From contig NZ_JACSQA010000005.1 of NCBI RefSeq assembly GCF_014836845.1, positions 81,675 through 145,674 of the forward strand: a stretch of DNA of 64,000 bases, in the 5' to 3' direction. This document shows positions 26,083-35,662 of this stretch, one piece after another. A program made the translations under genes and the position numbers. This DNA is from Ureibacillus galli (lineage in GTDB: Bacteria; Bacillota; Bacilli; Bacillales_A; Planococcaceae). The notes under the pieces are model-generated. The model was given only the letters and a program-made list of their open reading frames with translations, ran no database searches and was not told where the DNA came from. The first letter of the stretch is position 1; each line of letters opens with the position of its first letter.

Positions 26083-27021
26083 ATGGAACTACAATTTCTA
26101 GGAACAGGGGCAGGGATGCCTTCTAAGGAGAGAAATACAAGTGCACTAGCGTTAAAACTATTAGAGGAGCGCGGTACAATTTGGCTATTCGATTGTGGTG
26201 AGGCGACACAACATCAAATTTTACATACAACAATTCGCCCTCGTAAAGTTGAAAAAATTTTTATTACCCATTTACATGGGGACCATATTTTTGGGTTACC
26301 TGGATTTTTAAGTTCACGGTCTTTTTTAGGTGGTAAAGATACATTAACGATATACGGACCTAAAGGTTTAAAGGAATGGATTAACAGTAGCTTTGAAGTT
26401 TCAAAAACTCACTTAACCTACCCGATTGAATTTGTTGAGGTAGAAGAAGGGGTAATATTCGAGGACGATCAATTCATAGTTACAGCAAAGTTACTGGAGC
26501 ATGTCATACCTTGCTACGGTTATCGTATCGAACAAAAACCACTGCTAGGGGAATTGTTAATCGACAAAGTAAATGAATTAGGGGTTCCAAAAGGTCCAAT
26601 GTTAGGAAAATTAAAAAATGGTGAAGATGTAACTTTGGAAAATGGGACAACAATTCTTAGTAAAGATGTAACGGCCCCACCGAAAAAAGGGTTTATTGTT
26701 ACAATTTTAGGCGATACAAAGTATTGTGAAAGTGCAAAAATACTTTGTAATGAGGCGGATATTATCGTACATGAAGCAACTTTTGATCATGCAACAGGAC
26801 ATTTGGCAGCGAGTTATGGCCATTCCACAAATGTCGAAGCAGCAAAAATAGCCAGAGAATCAAAGGGGAAAAATTTAATTTTGAATCATATCAGTGCTCG
26901 ATTTTTACCCCATGATTTAGAAACATTATTAAATGATGCAAAAGAAATTTTCCCTAATGTGTCTATCGCAAATGATTTTACGCTATATCAATGGAAAAAC
27001 AACCAATTAACGACAGAGTAA
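26083..27021 (+). CDS. rnz: Ribonuclease Z
   Basis: 312 residues of the metallo-beta-lactamase fold with the zinc motif THLHGDH (His63, His65, Asp67, His68), the later HATFDHATGH and NHISAR motifs and the FLGTGAGMPS start of the ELAC family. It cuts tRNA precursors at the 3' end, mainly those without an encoded CCA. CGGAGG precedes the ATG, 36 bases after dinB, so the two are likely cotranscribed. Confidence 0.96.
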   Translation: MELQFLGTGAGMPSKERNTSALALKLLEERGTIWLFDCGEATQHQILHTTIRPRKVEKIFITHLHGDHIFGLPGFLSSRSFLGGKDTLTIYGPKGLKEWINSSFEVSKTHLTYPIEFVEVEEGVIFEDDQFIVTAKLLEHVIPCYGYRIEQKPLLGELLIDKVNELGVPKGPMLGKLKNGEDVTLENGTTILSKDVTAPPKKGFIVTILGDTKYCESAKILCNEADIIVHEATFDHATGHLAASYGHSTNVEAAKIARESKGKNLILNHISARFLPHDLETLLNDAKEIFPNVSIANDFTLYQWKNNQLTTE

Positions 27022-27103
27022 AAAGGAAGAATATTTTACTAAAGTGAGAAAAAAGTAGAATAATCGAGATGATTTATGTATCATAGAGCGAGGAGGGGAT
27101 GTT

Positions 27104-27334
27104 ATGAATCAAACCAAAATTAATCCTGCTGTACTACGTTTACTTGTTATTTTTCCAAATGTACTAAGTTACATTTTACTGTTAGGGGTAATTATTTACA
27201 TCATTACAAACTTTGCAGGATTAAAAGCAGCGAATGCTTTAACTTTTTGGCTTATTCTAGTTGTAATCCTTGGCCCTATGGCAATTTATACGACTTACTC
27301 AATCGTCAAAAGAATAAAAGCGGGAGTTTTATAA
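27104..27334 (+). CDS. Small two-helix membrane protein
   Basis: 76 residues with two clear transmembrane helices (about 10-32 and 42-64) and a short basic C-terminus (KRIKAGVL). GCGAGGAGGGGA precedes the ATG. It resembles the small membrane proteins found next to polY1 and rnz in bacilli (yqzJ-like by position), but the similarity is not strong enough for a name. It is followed by a very stable terminator. Confidence 0.65.
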   Translation: MNQTKINPAVLRLLVIFPNVLSYILLLGVIIYIITNFAGLKAANALTFWLILVVILGPMAIYTTYSIVKRIKAGVL

Positions 27335-27340
27335 AAATCA

Positions 27341-27378
27341 CGCGTACGCAAATTTCAACAATTGCGTACGCGTTTTTT
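27341..27378 (+). terminator. Very stable terminator
   Basis: CGCGTACGCAA (27341-27351) pairs perfectly with TTGCGTACGCG (27362-27372), followed by TTTTTT. The GC content of the stem stands out from the AT-rich surroundings. Confidence 0.92.
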
Positions 27379-27666
27379 CACGAAATAGATAAAGATTTGT
27401 AATAAAATGATGAAGTATATAGGATAAATGGCACCTTTCGACAAAAGAAAAATAGTAAAAAAAAACATTTCCTAGGAAATATTAGAACTAAAGCAGAATT
27501 ATTTAATAAATATTTACTATTTTTATAGCCTATACTTCTGAAACTTGCATTGATATGTTACGAATTTGTTAGGGAAGAAAATTTTAATGTCAATCTTTAG
27601 GGGTTAATATAGAACGATAAATAGATTTGAATGATGCTTTAAAAGATTCATTACACTAGATAAGAA
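27379..27666. other. Intergenic region behind proI
   Basis: AT-rich stretch without a gene. The one notable element is a perfect 14-base palindrome ATTTCCTAGGAAAT at 27467-27480, of unknown meaning. No terminator is obvious directly behind proI. Confidence 0.4.
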
Positions 27667-28473
27667 TTAGTCTCCTTTTGCTAATTCTCTTGAGCGGGCC
27701 TCAGCACTTTTTATACAAGCATAAATAGCATCATGAAAGTGATAATTTTCAAGGGCGCGAATGCCAGCTTCAGTAGTGCCTCCTGGACTAGTCACTTTTT
27801 TTCTCAGTACGTTTGGCTCCTCTTTTACGGATTGTAGCATTGCAGCGGAACCAGCTATAGTTTGTACCATTAGTTTACGTACAATTTCCTTTGATAATCC
27901 AAACTCAGTTCCAACACTTTCCCATGCCTCTAGTAAATAATAAAGATAGGCAGGACCACTACCAGAGAGAGCGGTTACCGCATGTAGCTTATCTTCTTCT
28001 ACTTCTATAACAATTCCAACAGCTTCTAACAATTTTAAGTACATTGTTTTTTGAACTTCGGAAACTTCTTTATTAAACGCAATGCCACTAGCAGACATTC
28101 CGATGGTAGCTGAAGTATTCGGCATAACCCGTGCAATCGGGCGACTACCTAACCCGTCTTCAATTGTTTGAATGGAAATACCAGCTAAGACGGATAGTAT
28201 TGCAGTATTTGGAGAAATAATTGGTTGAATTTGTTCGATAACTGATTGTACATCCTTTGGTTTAGTAGCAAGAATGATGAAATCCATTTCTTTTATTTTT
28301 TCAATATGTGACAAAATATGAATTCCATATTTCTTTTCTAATTCTTCCAGTCGTTCATAATTGGAACGATTGGTGACATACAAAGAGTCGTTCGAAACGA
28401 CGTTTTGTGTTATCCAACCTTGAATAAGGGCTTCTGACATCGAACCTGCACCGATAAATAGTATTTTTTGCAA
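27667..28473 (-). CDS. proI: Pyrroline-5-carboxylate reductase (ProI type)
   Basis: 268 residues from a TTG start preceded by GGAGGG at 7 bases. The N-terminal Rossmann loop (FIGAGSMSEALIQGW) and the C-terminal dimer domain with ALSGSGPAYLYYLLEA and VTSPGGTTEAGIRALE are diagnostic. It makes proline from pyrroline-5-carboxylate with NADPH, the last step after ProB and ProA. A proline T-box lies upstream. Synteny with an MBL hydrolase and an SDR matches the proI locus of B. subtilis. Confidence 0.95.
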   Translation of the reverse strand: MQKILFIGAGSMSEALIQGWITQNVVSNDSLYVTNRSNYERLEELEKKYGIHILSHIEKIKEMDFIILATKPKDVQSVIEQIQPIISPNTAILSVLAGISIQTIEDGLGSRPIARVMPNTSATIGMSASGIAFNKEVSEVQKTMYLKLLEAVGIVIEVEEDKLHAVTALSGSGPAYLYYLLEAWESVGTEFGLSKEIVRKLMVQTIAGSAAMLQSVKEEPNVLRKKVTSPGGTTEAGIRALENYHFHDAIYACIKSAEARSRELAKGD

Positions 28474-28599
28474 ATGTTATCCCTCCGTTTAATGATATTT
28501 ATGTGTAAAGAATGTCATTATTCAAAAATGCGATTAAAAAAATCAGCATTTTATTTTTAAATGAATGCAATGACTTCTAATGATGAATAATAAAACAAC

Positions 28600-28853
28600 A
28601 AAAAAACGTTTTCGTCCTTAATAATAAGGACGAAAACGCTTGAACGCTTTTCCGCGGTACCACCTTTGTTTGCCTATTCAATAGACACAGCTTAAATCCT
28701 CATTATCGCAGAGGGTACGGTCATGTTTTCATGACTGCTCTGAAGTAGGTTCGATGAAATTAGTGGGTTATGCTACTTCCACCAAACATAGCACTCTCTG
28801 AAACCATAAGCTCATCTACTTGTCTTCATCATCGCATTAAGAAATTTTAAATT
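28600..28853 (-). promoter_or_regulatory. T-box leader (proline) of proI
   Basis: Read on the minus strand, the leader shows a Stem I with a GAACCTACTTC segment whose specifier is CCT (complement at 28747-28749), the T-box core AGGTGGTACCGCGG (complement at 28652-28666) and a terminator CGTTTTCGTCCTTA / TAAGGACGAAAACG (28607-28638) with a T run. Uncharged proline tRNA should stabilise the antiterminator and let proI be transcribed. Confidence 0.93.
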
Positions 28854-28859
28854 ATGAAA

Positions 28860-28888
28860 ATTATAGGCACACTTTTAAAATATGTCAA
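28860..28888 (-). promoter_or_regulatory. Consensus sigma-A promoter of the proI T-box
   Basis: On the minus strand TTGACA (28883-28888), exactly 17 bases, and TATAAT (28860-28865) form a perfect promoter, with transcription starting near 28853. Such strength suits a gene whose expression is limited by attenuation. Confidence 0.88.
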
Positions 28889-28993
28889 CTTACATACGTG
28901 ACGAAAAAGAAAAAAAGAGATAAAATGAGTGAATAGTGATTCATTATAGGGATAAAATAGTTTTGCTTGTAATGAGGTTAGAGGGGGATTTCC

Positions 28994-29941
28994 ATGAACA
29001 TACATAAAATTGTTATTCCAACACCATATCCTGAAGGGGATGTAAATGCTTTTTTAGTGAAGGGTGATGCATTGTCGCTTTTTGATGCTGGACCAAAAAC
29101 ACCAGAAGCATTTGAAGCATTAAAATGGGGAATCCAAGAAGCTGGTTATAAAATGAACGATGTGGAACAAGTTGTATTAACCCATCATCATCCGGATCAT
29201 TGTGGATGGGTCGATGCATTTCCGGATGCTGAAATTATAGCCCATGAATATGTGGACCATTGGCTGAGAAAAACAGATGAATTTTTATCTTATCGAAGTG
29301 ATTTTTATCGACAACAATTACAGTTGCAAGGGGTTCCTAATAATTATATTGAAAAAATAGTTCAAAATAAGGGAGAGATGGAGTTATTTGGTTCAAAACC
29401 ATTAACTCAATTTATTGGTGATGGTGATGAGGTGCCAGGTCATCCAAATTTAAAGGCTTATTATACTCCGGGGCATGCTCAAAGTCATTTAATTTTCGTT
29501 GAGCAAGAAACAAAGGAAGTAATCGGTGGGGACCTTCTATTAGAAAAAATAACGCCTAATCCATTAGTGGAACCCCCAATCGATTTATCCAAAAATAGAC
29601 CGAAGTCACTAATTCAGCAACAACAATCTTTAAAATTGTTACGTGAATTAAATGTGGCGAAAGTCTTTTCAGGTCATGGCCATGATATAATAAAGGTAAA
29701 TGAGTTAATTGATATTCGGTTAGAAAAAGATCAACTACGTATGGAACAGTTATTACAGTTAATGGATGGTCATCAAACAGTAATTGAATTGACAATGAAT
29801 TTATTTCCAACAGTTTATCAAAAACAGATGGGACTAACTTTATCAAAAACATTAGGATATTTAGATTGTTTAGTTCGAGATGAAATAGTTCAAGTGGACT
29901 TGATTAATGGAGTTCATTTTTATTCGCTCGTAACAAAGTAA
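28994..29941 (+). CDS. MBL-fold metallohydrolase (YqjP-like)
   Basis: 315 residues with the zinc motif THHHPDH (His64, His66, Asp68, His69), the second-site GHAQSHL and GGDLLL, the SGHGHDI segment and a C-terminal helical domain, the layout of YqjP/glyoxalase II-like hydrolases. GAGGGGG precedes the ATG. The position beside proI matches yqjP of B. subtilis. The natural substrate is unknown; hydrolysis of a thioester or lactone is the usual guess. Confidence 0.86.
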   Translation: MNIHKIVIPTPYPEGDVNAFLVKGDALSLFDAGPKTPEAFEALKWGIQEAGYKMNDVEQVVLTHHHPDHCGWVDAFPDAEIIAHEYVDHWLRKTDEFLSYRSDFYRQQLQLQGVPNNYIEKIVQNKGEMELFGSKPLTQFIGDGDEVPGHPNLKAYYTPGHAQSHLIFVEQETKEVIGGDLLLEKITPNPLVEPPIDLSKNRPKSLIQQQQSLKLLRELNVAKVFSGHGHDIIKVNELIDIRLEKDQLRMEQLLQLMDGHQTVIELTMNLFPTVYQKQMGLTLSKTLGYLDCLVRDEIVQVDLINGVHFYSLVTK

Positions 29942-29947
29942 ATTATT

Positions 29948-29981
29948 ATCCCCCAAACCATTCTCTGTTTGGGGGATTTTT
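29948..29981. terminator. Bidirectional terminator between MBL gene and hmp
   Basis: ATCCCCCAAAC (29948-29958) pairs perfectly with GTTTGGGGGAT (29967-29977), followed by TTTTT; the minus strand also has an AT-rich exit. Confidence 0.92.
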
Positions 29982-29994
29982 ATTTGAATATTTG

Positions 29995-31176
29995 TTAATT
30001 AGCGCTTGCTAATGCTTCTAAAGACATAGCAGGCCCGAAGAATTCAAAATGAATTTGATCATCTGAAACTCCTAAATCACGGGCAATGGAAATAACTGTT
30101 TCCATAAATGGCGCAGGACCACAAATATAAATTTCTGTATCTTTACTTATAAATGGAGCTAAATCTTCTTTTGTAACATAACCAGTCTCTTCTGAGTATA
30201 GGATGCGGTAAGAACCATTTAACTCATTTACCTTTTTCTCAATTTGTTCTTTAAAGGCAGCTGATTTATCGTTACGGGCACATTGAACAAATGACACTTG
30301 TCGTCCTAATTCCATTGTTTGTAACATTGTATTTAGCGGTGTCACACCGATTCCACCACTGACAAATAACAATGGGCTGTTATTTTCTTCTAAAGTAAAT
30401 AAACCAGCAGGAGCACTTACTTCAATTGTATCTCCTACGTTCACTTGTTTATGAAGAAAATTCGAAACAACACCTTTTGGATCACATTCATCTTCTACTT
30501 TTACAGAAATACGGTATTCATTATTGTTAGAAGGCTGTGAAAGGGTATAATGACGGTTGGATGTATATTCATCACCAGGAACTTTTACACGAACTGTAAT
30601 ATACTGTCCAGGTTTAAACTCAGGTAGTATTTCGCCATCAACAGGTTCTAGATAAAATGAAGTTACAATTTCGTTTACTGGCACTTTTTTTGTTACTAAG
30701 AAGGTTTTAAATAAACGCCAACCTCCATCTTTTTCTGCTTCCTTATATAGATCTTCTTCCACAGAAATAAATACATCTGCAATAACGCCATATGCTTCAG
30801 CCCATGCGTTCAAAATGTCATCCGTTGCTGCATCACCTAATACTTCTTTAATAGCAGCTAATAAGTTTTCCCCAACGATTGGATAATGTTCAGGTAAAAT
30901 TCCTAATCCACGATGTTTGTGGGCAATTTGCATTACGGCAGGAACAATTGCTTGTAAGTTATCTATATGGGCTGCTGCGGCATAGACCGTGTTAGCCAAT
31001 GCCGTTTGTTGTCTTCCTCTTACTTGGTTTGCGTGATTGAAATAATTCAATAATTCTGGATGTTTTTCAAATAGATTTTTGTAAAAAGTCTTCGTAATCG
31101 TTACACCATGTTGTTCTAATACTGGAACGGTTGATTTAATAATGTCAATTGTTTGTTGAGATAACAAAACATTCAC
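29995..31176 (-). CDS. hmp: Flavohemoglobin (nitric oxide dioxygenase)
   Basis: 393 residues: an N-terminal globin (about 1-140, with the proximal-His helix around [10 protein letters not shown]), an FAD domain with RHYTLSQPS and a NAD-binding domain with the SGGIGVTP and CGPAPFM motifs. It oxidises nitric oxide to nitrate with NADPH and oxygen. It is divergent from nsrR, and its -10 lies within an NsrR-type palindrome, so derepression by nitric oxide is expected. Confidence 0.97.
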   Translation of the reverse strand: MNVLLSQQTIDIIKSTVPVLEQHGVTITKTFYKNLFEKHPELLNYFNHANQVRGRQQTALANTVYAAAAHIDNLQAIVPAVMQIAHKHRGLGILPEHYPIVGENLLAAIKEVLGDAATDDILNAWAEAYGVIADVFISVEEDLYKEAEKDGGWRLFKTFLVTKKVPVNEIVTSFYLEPVDGEILPEFKPGQYITVRVKVPGDEYTSNRHYTLSQPSNNNEYRISVKVEDECDPKGVVSNFLHKQVNVGDTIEVSAPAGLFTLEENNSPLLFVSGGIGVTPLNTMLQTMELGRQVSFVQCARNDKSAAFKEQIEKKVNELNGSYRILYSEETGYVTKEDLAPFISKDTEIYICGPAPFMETVISIARDLGVSDDQIHFEFFGPAMSLEALASAN

Positions 31177-31252
31177 GTCCTTTCATCGCCATCATACGCT
31201 TCACTGTATTTAAAAGCAATATTTGAAATATATGTTTAACAAAATGGACACA

Positions 31253-31275
31253 ATGATGTATATAGAATACATCTT
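31253..31275 (-). promoter_or_regulatory. NsrR operator over the hmp promoter
   Basis: ATGATGTAT (31253-31261), five bases, and ATACATCTT (31267-31275) form a 23-base dyad with eight of nine pairs, close to the class I NsrR site of B. subtilis hmp. On the minus strand TTGTCT (31282-31287), 17 bases and TATATA (31259-31264) give the hmp promoter, with its -10 inside the dyad. Confidence 0.8.
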
Positions 31276-31278
31276 TAA

Positions 31279-31306
31279 TTGAGACAAAATTTTCATTCTA
31301 TATAAA
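31279..31306 (+). promoter_or_regulatory. Possible nsrR promoter
   Basis: TTGAGA (31279-31284), a 16-base spacer and TATAAA (31301-31306) lie divergent to the hmp promoter and share its AT-rich region. A second -10-like TATAAT lies a few bases further on. Confidence 0.4.
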
Positions 31307-31349
31307 TTTATAATGGTATAATACTAAGAGAAAGAGTGGTGTGTAATTG

Positions 31350-31793
31350 ATGCGCTTAACTTTATATACAGATTATTCTTTAAGAGTTTTATTATATCTT
31401 GGTATTAAAGGGAAGGAACGCTTATCAACGATACAAGAAATAGCGGACAATTATCATATTTCGAAAAATCATTTGATGAAAGTTACTTATGATTTAGGAC
31501 AATTAGGATTAATCGAAACGATACGCGGCCGTGGTGGTGGTATACGATTACATATTGATCCAAAAGACATTAATATTGGGCAAGTAGTTCGTCAAACCGA
31601 AGAAGATTTTCATCTTGTAGAATGCTTTGATGAAGAAAATAATATGTGCAAAATTTCACCTACTTGTCAATTGAAATTTGCTTTAAGAGAAGCACTTCAT
31701 GCGTATTTAGAAGTGTTAGATAAATATACACTAGCAGATTTTCTCCTATCTAAAGACGAAATGTATAGACTACTAGGAATTGATCAGTCTTAA
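31350..31793 (+). CDS. nsrR: Nitric-oxide-sensing Rrf2-family repressor NsrR
   Basis: 147 residues from ATG 31350. The winged helix (LRVLLYLGIKG, ISKNHLMKVTYDLGQLGLIETIRGRGGGIRL) and three cysteines at 92, 100 and 106 match the [4Fe-4S] ligands of Bacillus NsrR, and the sequence around VRQTEEDFHLVECFD is typical. It represses hmp until nitric oxide attacks the cluster. Divergent from hmp with the operator between them. The start site is weak, and a TTG one codon earlier is possible. Confidence 0.95.
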   Translation: MRLTLYTDYSLRVLLYLGIKGKERLSTIQEIADNYHISKNHLMKVTYDLGQLGLIETIRGRGGGIRLHIDPKDINIGQVVRQTEEDFHLVECFDEENNMCKISPTCQLKFALREALHAYLEVLDKYTLADFLLSKDEMYRLLGIDQS

Positions 31794-31824
31794 AGGGTAT
31801 AGATGATGTATCTATACTCTTTTT
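31793..31824 (+). terminator. Terminator after nsrR
   Basis: GGGTATAGAT (31795-31804) pairs with ATCTATACTC (31810-31819, one G-U), followed by TTTTT. Confidence 0.85.
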
Positions 31825-31886
31825 CAATTTTATTTCTATAAATAACAAAATTATTATGAGTAAATTGAAAGGAATTATACAGATTG

Positions 31887-32636
31887 ATGAATAATAAAAA
31901 GATATTTATAACAGGTGCAACGAGTGGAATTGGTCGAATGATTGCAGAAAAATGTATAAATAAAGGATATACAGTTTATGCAACTGGACGTAATGAGTCT
32001 TCATTACTTTCATTATCCGAAATGGGAGCAAAAGTATTTCAAGCAAATATGTCCAATCTTCAAGATATAAATAACGTATGTAGTCAATTGCCTGCAATCG
32101 ATGTTGCCGTCATAAATGCAGGAGTAGGTATATTTGAAAATGTGTTTGAATTATCGGATGAACAAATTAATGAAATGATTGATGTTAATGTAAAGGCACC
32201 AATTTATTTAACGAATAGACTTTCAAAACAAATGATTGATTGTCAATCGGGGCACTTCATTTTTGTAGGATCACAAGCAGGAAAAGTGGCGACAAAAAAA
32301 GCGAGTGTTTATGCTGCTTCTAAACATGCTATTACAGGACTTGCAAACGGAATTCGAATGGAACTAGCTCCCTTTCATATAAAAGTAACAACGATTTTCC
32401 CTGGACCAATTGATACGCCTTTTTTACAAAAAGCCGATTCCACTAACAATTATCGTAATACGATTGAAAAATTTCTACTGAACCCAGAATACGTAGCAAC
32501 AGAAGTAATGAAAACGATTGATAGACCTGTTCGTGAAGTAAACTTGCCGAGGGTCATGTCGCTAACAAGTAAACTTTATGCATTAGCACCGACACTAGTA
32601 GAAAGATTGGGTAGTAGTTTTTTTAATAAAAAATAG
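31887..32636 (+). CDS. Short-chain dehydrogenase (YqjQ-like)
   Basis: About 249 residues with the SDR cofactor motif TGATSGIG near the N-terminus, the NAG motif (INAGVGIF) and the catalytic YAASK motif, plus a C-terminal extension ending in FFNKK that fits the DltE/YqjQ-type classical SDRs. AAAGGA lies 14 bases before ATG 31887 and 11 before a TTG one codon upstream, so the start is uncertain by one residue. The substrate is unknown. Together with the MBL gene it mirrors yqjP-yqjQ near proI in B. subtilis. Confidence 0.85.
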   Translation: MNNKKIFITGATSGIGRMIAEKCINKGYTVYATGRNESSLLSLSEMGAKVFQANMSNLQDINNVCSQLPAIDVAVINAGVGIFENVFELSDEQINEMIDVNVKAPIYLTNRLSKQMIDCQSGHFIFVGSQAGKVATKKASVYAASKHAITGLANGIRMELAPFHIKVTTIFPGPIDTPFLQKADSTNNYRNTIEKFLLNPEYVATEVMKTIDRPVREVNLPRVMSLTSKLYALAPTLVERLGSSFFNKK

Positions 32637-32655
32637 GTGATGAACCAATGATAGT

Positions 32656-32682
32656 AAAGCGTCTAATGATAGGCGCTTTTTT
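32656..32682 (+). terminator. Terminator after the YqjQ-like gene
   Basis: AAAGCGTCT (32656-32664) pairs with AGGCGCTTT (one G-U), followed by a T run. Confidence 0.75.
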
Positions 32683-32716
32683 ATTTTGGTAAAAATAAAA
32701 ATTTATAAAAATACAC

Positions 32717-32745
32717 TTGTGTTTATTTTTATTCCATGTTACTAT
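32717..32745 (+). promoter_or_regulatory. Promoter of argGH
   Basis: TTGTGT (32717-32722), 17 bases and TACTAT (32740-32745) form a reasonable sigma-A promoter with a start near 32752. The -35 sits inside an imperfect dyad (AAAAATACAC / GTGTTTATTTTT, about 32707-32730) that resembles an ARG box. Confidence 0.5.
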
Positions 32746-32767
32746 TCGTGTATAAACTTTTATGACA

Positions 32768-32783
32768 ATGTATAAAAATACAT
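32768..32783. promoter_or_regulatory. Candidate ArgR/AhrC operator in the argG leader
   Basis: ATGTATAAAAATACAT is a perfect 16-base palindrome, similar in size and AT core to Bacillus ARG boxes. It lies 12 bases before the argG ribosome binding site and about 20 bases after the predicted start of transcription, a place where a bound hexamer could block elongation. A second dyad overlaps the -35. Confidence 0.5.
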
Positions 32784-32809
32784 AAATGAATTATCGGAGG
32801 CGCTATTTT

Positions 32810-34024
32810 ATGGCAAATAAAAAAGTAGTTTTAGCTTATTCAGGTGGACTTGATACATCCGTCGCAATTCCTTGGTTAAAGGAACAAGGCTGGGATGTCA
32901 TCGCCGTTTGCTTAGATGTGGGAGAAGGTAAAGACCTTGAATTTATAAAAAACAAAGCACTTCAAGTAGGTGCCATTGAATCGTATATGGTCGATGCAAA
33001 GGATGAGTTTGCAGAAGAATATGCTCTTATTTCATTACAAGCCCATACATGGTATGAACAAAAATATCCATTGTTATCTGCACTATCCCGTCCACTCATT
33101 TCAAAAAAATTAGTGGAAATTGCCAACCGTACAGGAGCAGATGCGGTTGCCCACGGATGTACAGGAAAAGGAAACGACCAAGTACGATTTGAGGTTTCCA
33201 TTAAAGCATTAAATCCTACTCTCGAAGTTTTAGCTCCTGTTCGTGAATGGGGATGGAGCCGTGACGAGGAGATTGAATACGCACAAAAGCATGGAGTCCC
33301 TGTACCAGCAACGATCGATTCACCATTTTCAATAGATCAAAACCTTTGGGGTCGAGCTAATGAAGCAGGAGTTATGGAAGATCCTTGGGTAGCACCACCG
33401 GAAGAGGCTTATGGCTTAACGGTTTCCATTGAAAATGCCCCTGATACTCCTGAATACGTTGAAATCGAGTTCGTAGAAGGAAAACCGGTTGCATTAAATG
33501 GTAATGAAATGAAATTAGCAGATTTAATACAAACGTTAAATAAAATTGCTGGGGCACATGGTGTTGGACGAATTGACCATGTTGAAAATAGACTTGTCGG
33601 CATAAAATCCCGGGAAGTTTATGAAATTCCAGGAGCCAAAGTGTTGTTAACGGCCCATAAAGAATTAGAAGATATTACTCTTGTTAAAGAAATCGCTCAT
33701 TTTAAACCAGTAATTGAGAAAAAACTATCTGAAATCATTTATGACGGTTTATGGTTTAACCCAATCCGTCCAGCTTTAGAGGCATTCTTAAAGGAAACTC
33801 AGAAATTTGTAAATGGTACTGTCCGCGTAAAATTATTTAAAGGCCATGCAATAGTAGAAGGACGTAAATCTCCTAACTCTTTGTATAGTGAAAAACTTGC
33901 TACTTACTCAAAAGCTGATCAATTTAATCACGCTTCTGCTGTTGGGTTTATTGAACTGTGGGGTCTTCCAACAGTTGTAGCTGCAGAAGTGAATAAACAG
34001 AAAGAAACAATAACGAAACAGTAA
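32810..34024 (+). CDS. argG: Argininosuccinate synthase
   Basis: 404 residues from ATG 32810, fixed by CGGAGG (32795-32800). The PP-loop [10 protein letters not shown] (about 9-18) binds ATP, and the later [15 protein letters not shown] and the C-terminal [14 protein letters not shown] segments are family hallmarks. It joins citrulline and aspartate in the penultimate step of arginine synthesis in the cytoplasm. argH follows after 55 bases, so the two form an operon. Confidence 0.97.
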   Translation: MANKKVVLAYSGGLDTSVAIPWLKEQGWDVIAVCLDVGEGKDLEFIKNKALQVGAIESYMVDAKDEFAEEYALISLQAHTWYEQKYPLLSALSRPLISKKLVEIANRTGADAVAHGCTGKGNDQVRFEVSIKALNPTLEVLAPVREWGWSRDEEIEYAQKHGVPVPATIDSPFSIDQNLWGRANEAGVMEDPWVAPPEEAYGLTVSIENAPDTPEYVEIEFVEGKPVALNGNEMKLADLIQTLNKIAGAHGVGRIDHVENRLVGIKSREVYEIPGAKVLLTAHKELEDITLVKEIAHFKPVIEKKLSEIIYDGLWFNPIRPALEAFLKETQKFVNGTVRVKLFKGHAIVEGRKSPNSLYSEKLATYSKADQFNHASAVGFIELWGLPTVVAAEVNKQKETITKQ

Positions 34025-34079
34025 TGTTTGAAATCCGTAAGCGATCGTCAAAACGACTCTTACAAAGTAGGTGAATTGG

Positions 34080-35459
34080 ATGACGAAATTATGGGGTGGA
34101 CGTTTTCAAAAGTCCGCTGAAAGTTGGGTTGACGAATTTGGAGCTTCTATCGGTTTTGACCAACAATTAGTAATGGAAGATATCGAAGGAAGTATTGCAC
34201 ACGTAACAATGTTAGGTAATCAGGGAATTTTAGACTCTAACGATGTGGAGCAAATTTTAGCTGGCTTAGCTGAGTTAAAAATAAAGGCAGAGGCCGGAGA
34301 ACTCGAGTTTACGGTTGCAAACGAAGATATTCATTTAAACTTAGAAAAAATGTTAACAGATTTAATTGGACCTGTTGGAGGAAAACTTCATACAGGTCGA
34401 AGTCGAAACGATCAAGTTGCGACAGATGTTCATTTGTTTTTGAAAAAAAGGGTAAACGAAGTAGTGGAGTTAATTGAAATCTTCCAAAAAGCAATAATGG
34501 AAAAGGCAGAACAACATGTCGAAACAATAGCTCCTGGTTATACTCACTTACAACGTGCTCAGCCAATCAGCTTTGCCCATCACTTAATGGCATATTTTTG
34601 GATGCTTGAGCGGGATAAAGAACGCTTTACTGAATCGATGAAACGGATCGATATTTTACCTTTAGGAGCAGGGGCTATGGCTGGAACTACTTTCCCTATT
34701 GACCGTGAAAAAACTGCTCAATTATTAGGTTTTAGTAATGTATATGCCAATTCCATGGATGCGGTGAGCGATCGAGATTTTATAGTAGAGTTTTTATCAA
34801 ACGCCTCTTTATTAATGACTCATTTATCTCGTTTTGCAGAAGAAATTATTATATGGTCAACTGATGAATTTAAATTCATTGAATTAGATGACGCCTTTTC
34901 AACAGGTTCATCTATTATGCCTCAAAAGAAAAATCCCGATATGGCAGAACTTATACGAGGCAAGACTGGTCGCGTATATGGCAACCTAATCGGACTGTTA
35001 ACGGTGTTGAAGGGCACACCATTAACTTACAACAAAGATATGCAAGAAGATAAGGAAGGGATGTTTGACACAGTTCATACGATCCTGGGTGCATTGAAAA
35101 TTTTCGAAGGTATGGTTCGCACAATGACTGTGAATACAGAACGCCTTCACGCAGCAGTGCATAGTGATTTTTCAAATGCAACAGAATTGGCAGATTACTT
35201 AGCTACAAAGGGTATGCCATTCCGTGAAGCCCATGAAGTAACTGGAAAGCTTGTCTTTACTTGTATCCAAAAGGGAATATTTTTATTAGATTTACCTTTG
35301 GAAGAGATGAGATGTGAAAGTGAATTGATTGAAGAAGATGTTTACGACGTATTGAAGCCACATGCGGCAGTAAGTCGTCGTAACTCCCTTGGGGGTACTG
35401 GCTTTGACCAAGTTCGTTTGCAACTTGAGAAAGCAAAAACATGTTTAAATCATTTTTGA
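34080..35459 (+). CDS. argH: Argininosuccinate lyase
   Basis: 459 residues from ATG 34080 with AGTAGGTG upstream (a GTG nine bases earlier overlaps the site). The signature [12 protein letters not shown] of the fumarase/aspartase superfamily is present, as are KLWGGRF at the start and [13 protein letters not shown]. It splits argininosuccinate to arginine and fumarate. It is the second gene of argGH; a run of hairpins and a strong terminator follow. Confidence 0.97.
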   Translation: MTKLWGGRFQKSAESWVDEFGASIGFDQQLVMEDIEGSIAHVTMLGNQGILDSNDVEQILAGLAELKIKAEAGELEFTVANEDIHLNLEKMLTDLIGPVGGKLHTGRSRNDQVATDVHLFLKKRVNEVVELIEIFQKAIMEKAEQHVETIAPGYTHLQRAQPISFAHHLMAYFWMLERDKERFTESMKRIDILPLGAGAMAGTTFPIDREKTAQLLGFSNVYANSMDAVSDRDFIVEFLSNASLLMTHLSRFAEEIIIWSTDEFKFIELDDAFSTGSSIMPQKKNPDMAELIRGKTGRVYGNLIGLLTVLKGTPLTYNKDMQEDKEGMFDTVHTILGALKIFEGMVRTMTVNTERLHAAVHSDFSNATELADYLATKGMPFREAHEVTGKLVFTCIQKGIFLLDLPLEEMRCESELIEEDVYDVLKPHAAVSRRNSLGGTGFDQVRLQLEKAKTCLNHF

Positions 35460-35494
35460 TGCAATCCTAATTTAAAGGGTTAAGCATACAAGGC

Positions 35495-35608
35495 TATTTA
35501 TTAATGATGTACAGCGATGCACAATAAATAACCGACTTTTATCAAAGAAGCCAGAGGGTAACTTGATAAAAGGAAACTTTATAAGGAACGACTACTTTTA
35601 TAAAGTAG
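35495..35608 (+). other. Three successive hairpins downstream of argH, possible structured RNA
   Basis: TATTTATT / AATAAATA (35495-35530), CTTTTATCAA / TTGATAAAAG (35536-35572, ten perfect pairs) and CTACTTT / AAAGTAG (35592-35608) follow one another, and a terminator comes 22 bases later. None of the three has a T run, so they are not terminators. The stretch could be a stable 3' UTR or a small RNA. No known riboswitch motif is recognised. Confidence 0.45.
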
Positions 35609-35630
35609 GAGTAAACATATAAAGTTACAT

Positions 35631-35662
35631 AAACCGTCTCGGGGTCGCGAGACGGTTTTTTT
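35631..35662 (+). terminator. Strong terminator after argH and hairpins
   Basis: AAACCGTCTCG (35631-35641) pairs with CGAGACGGTTT (35648-35658) around a six-base loop, followed by TTTT. Confidence 0.92.
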
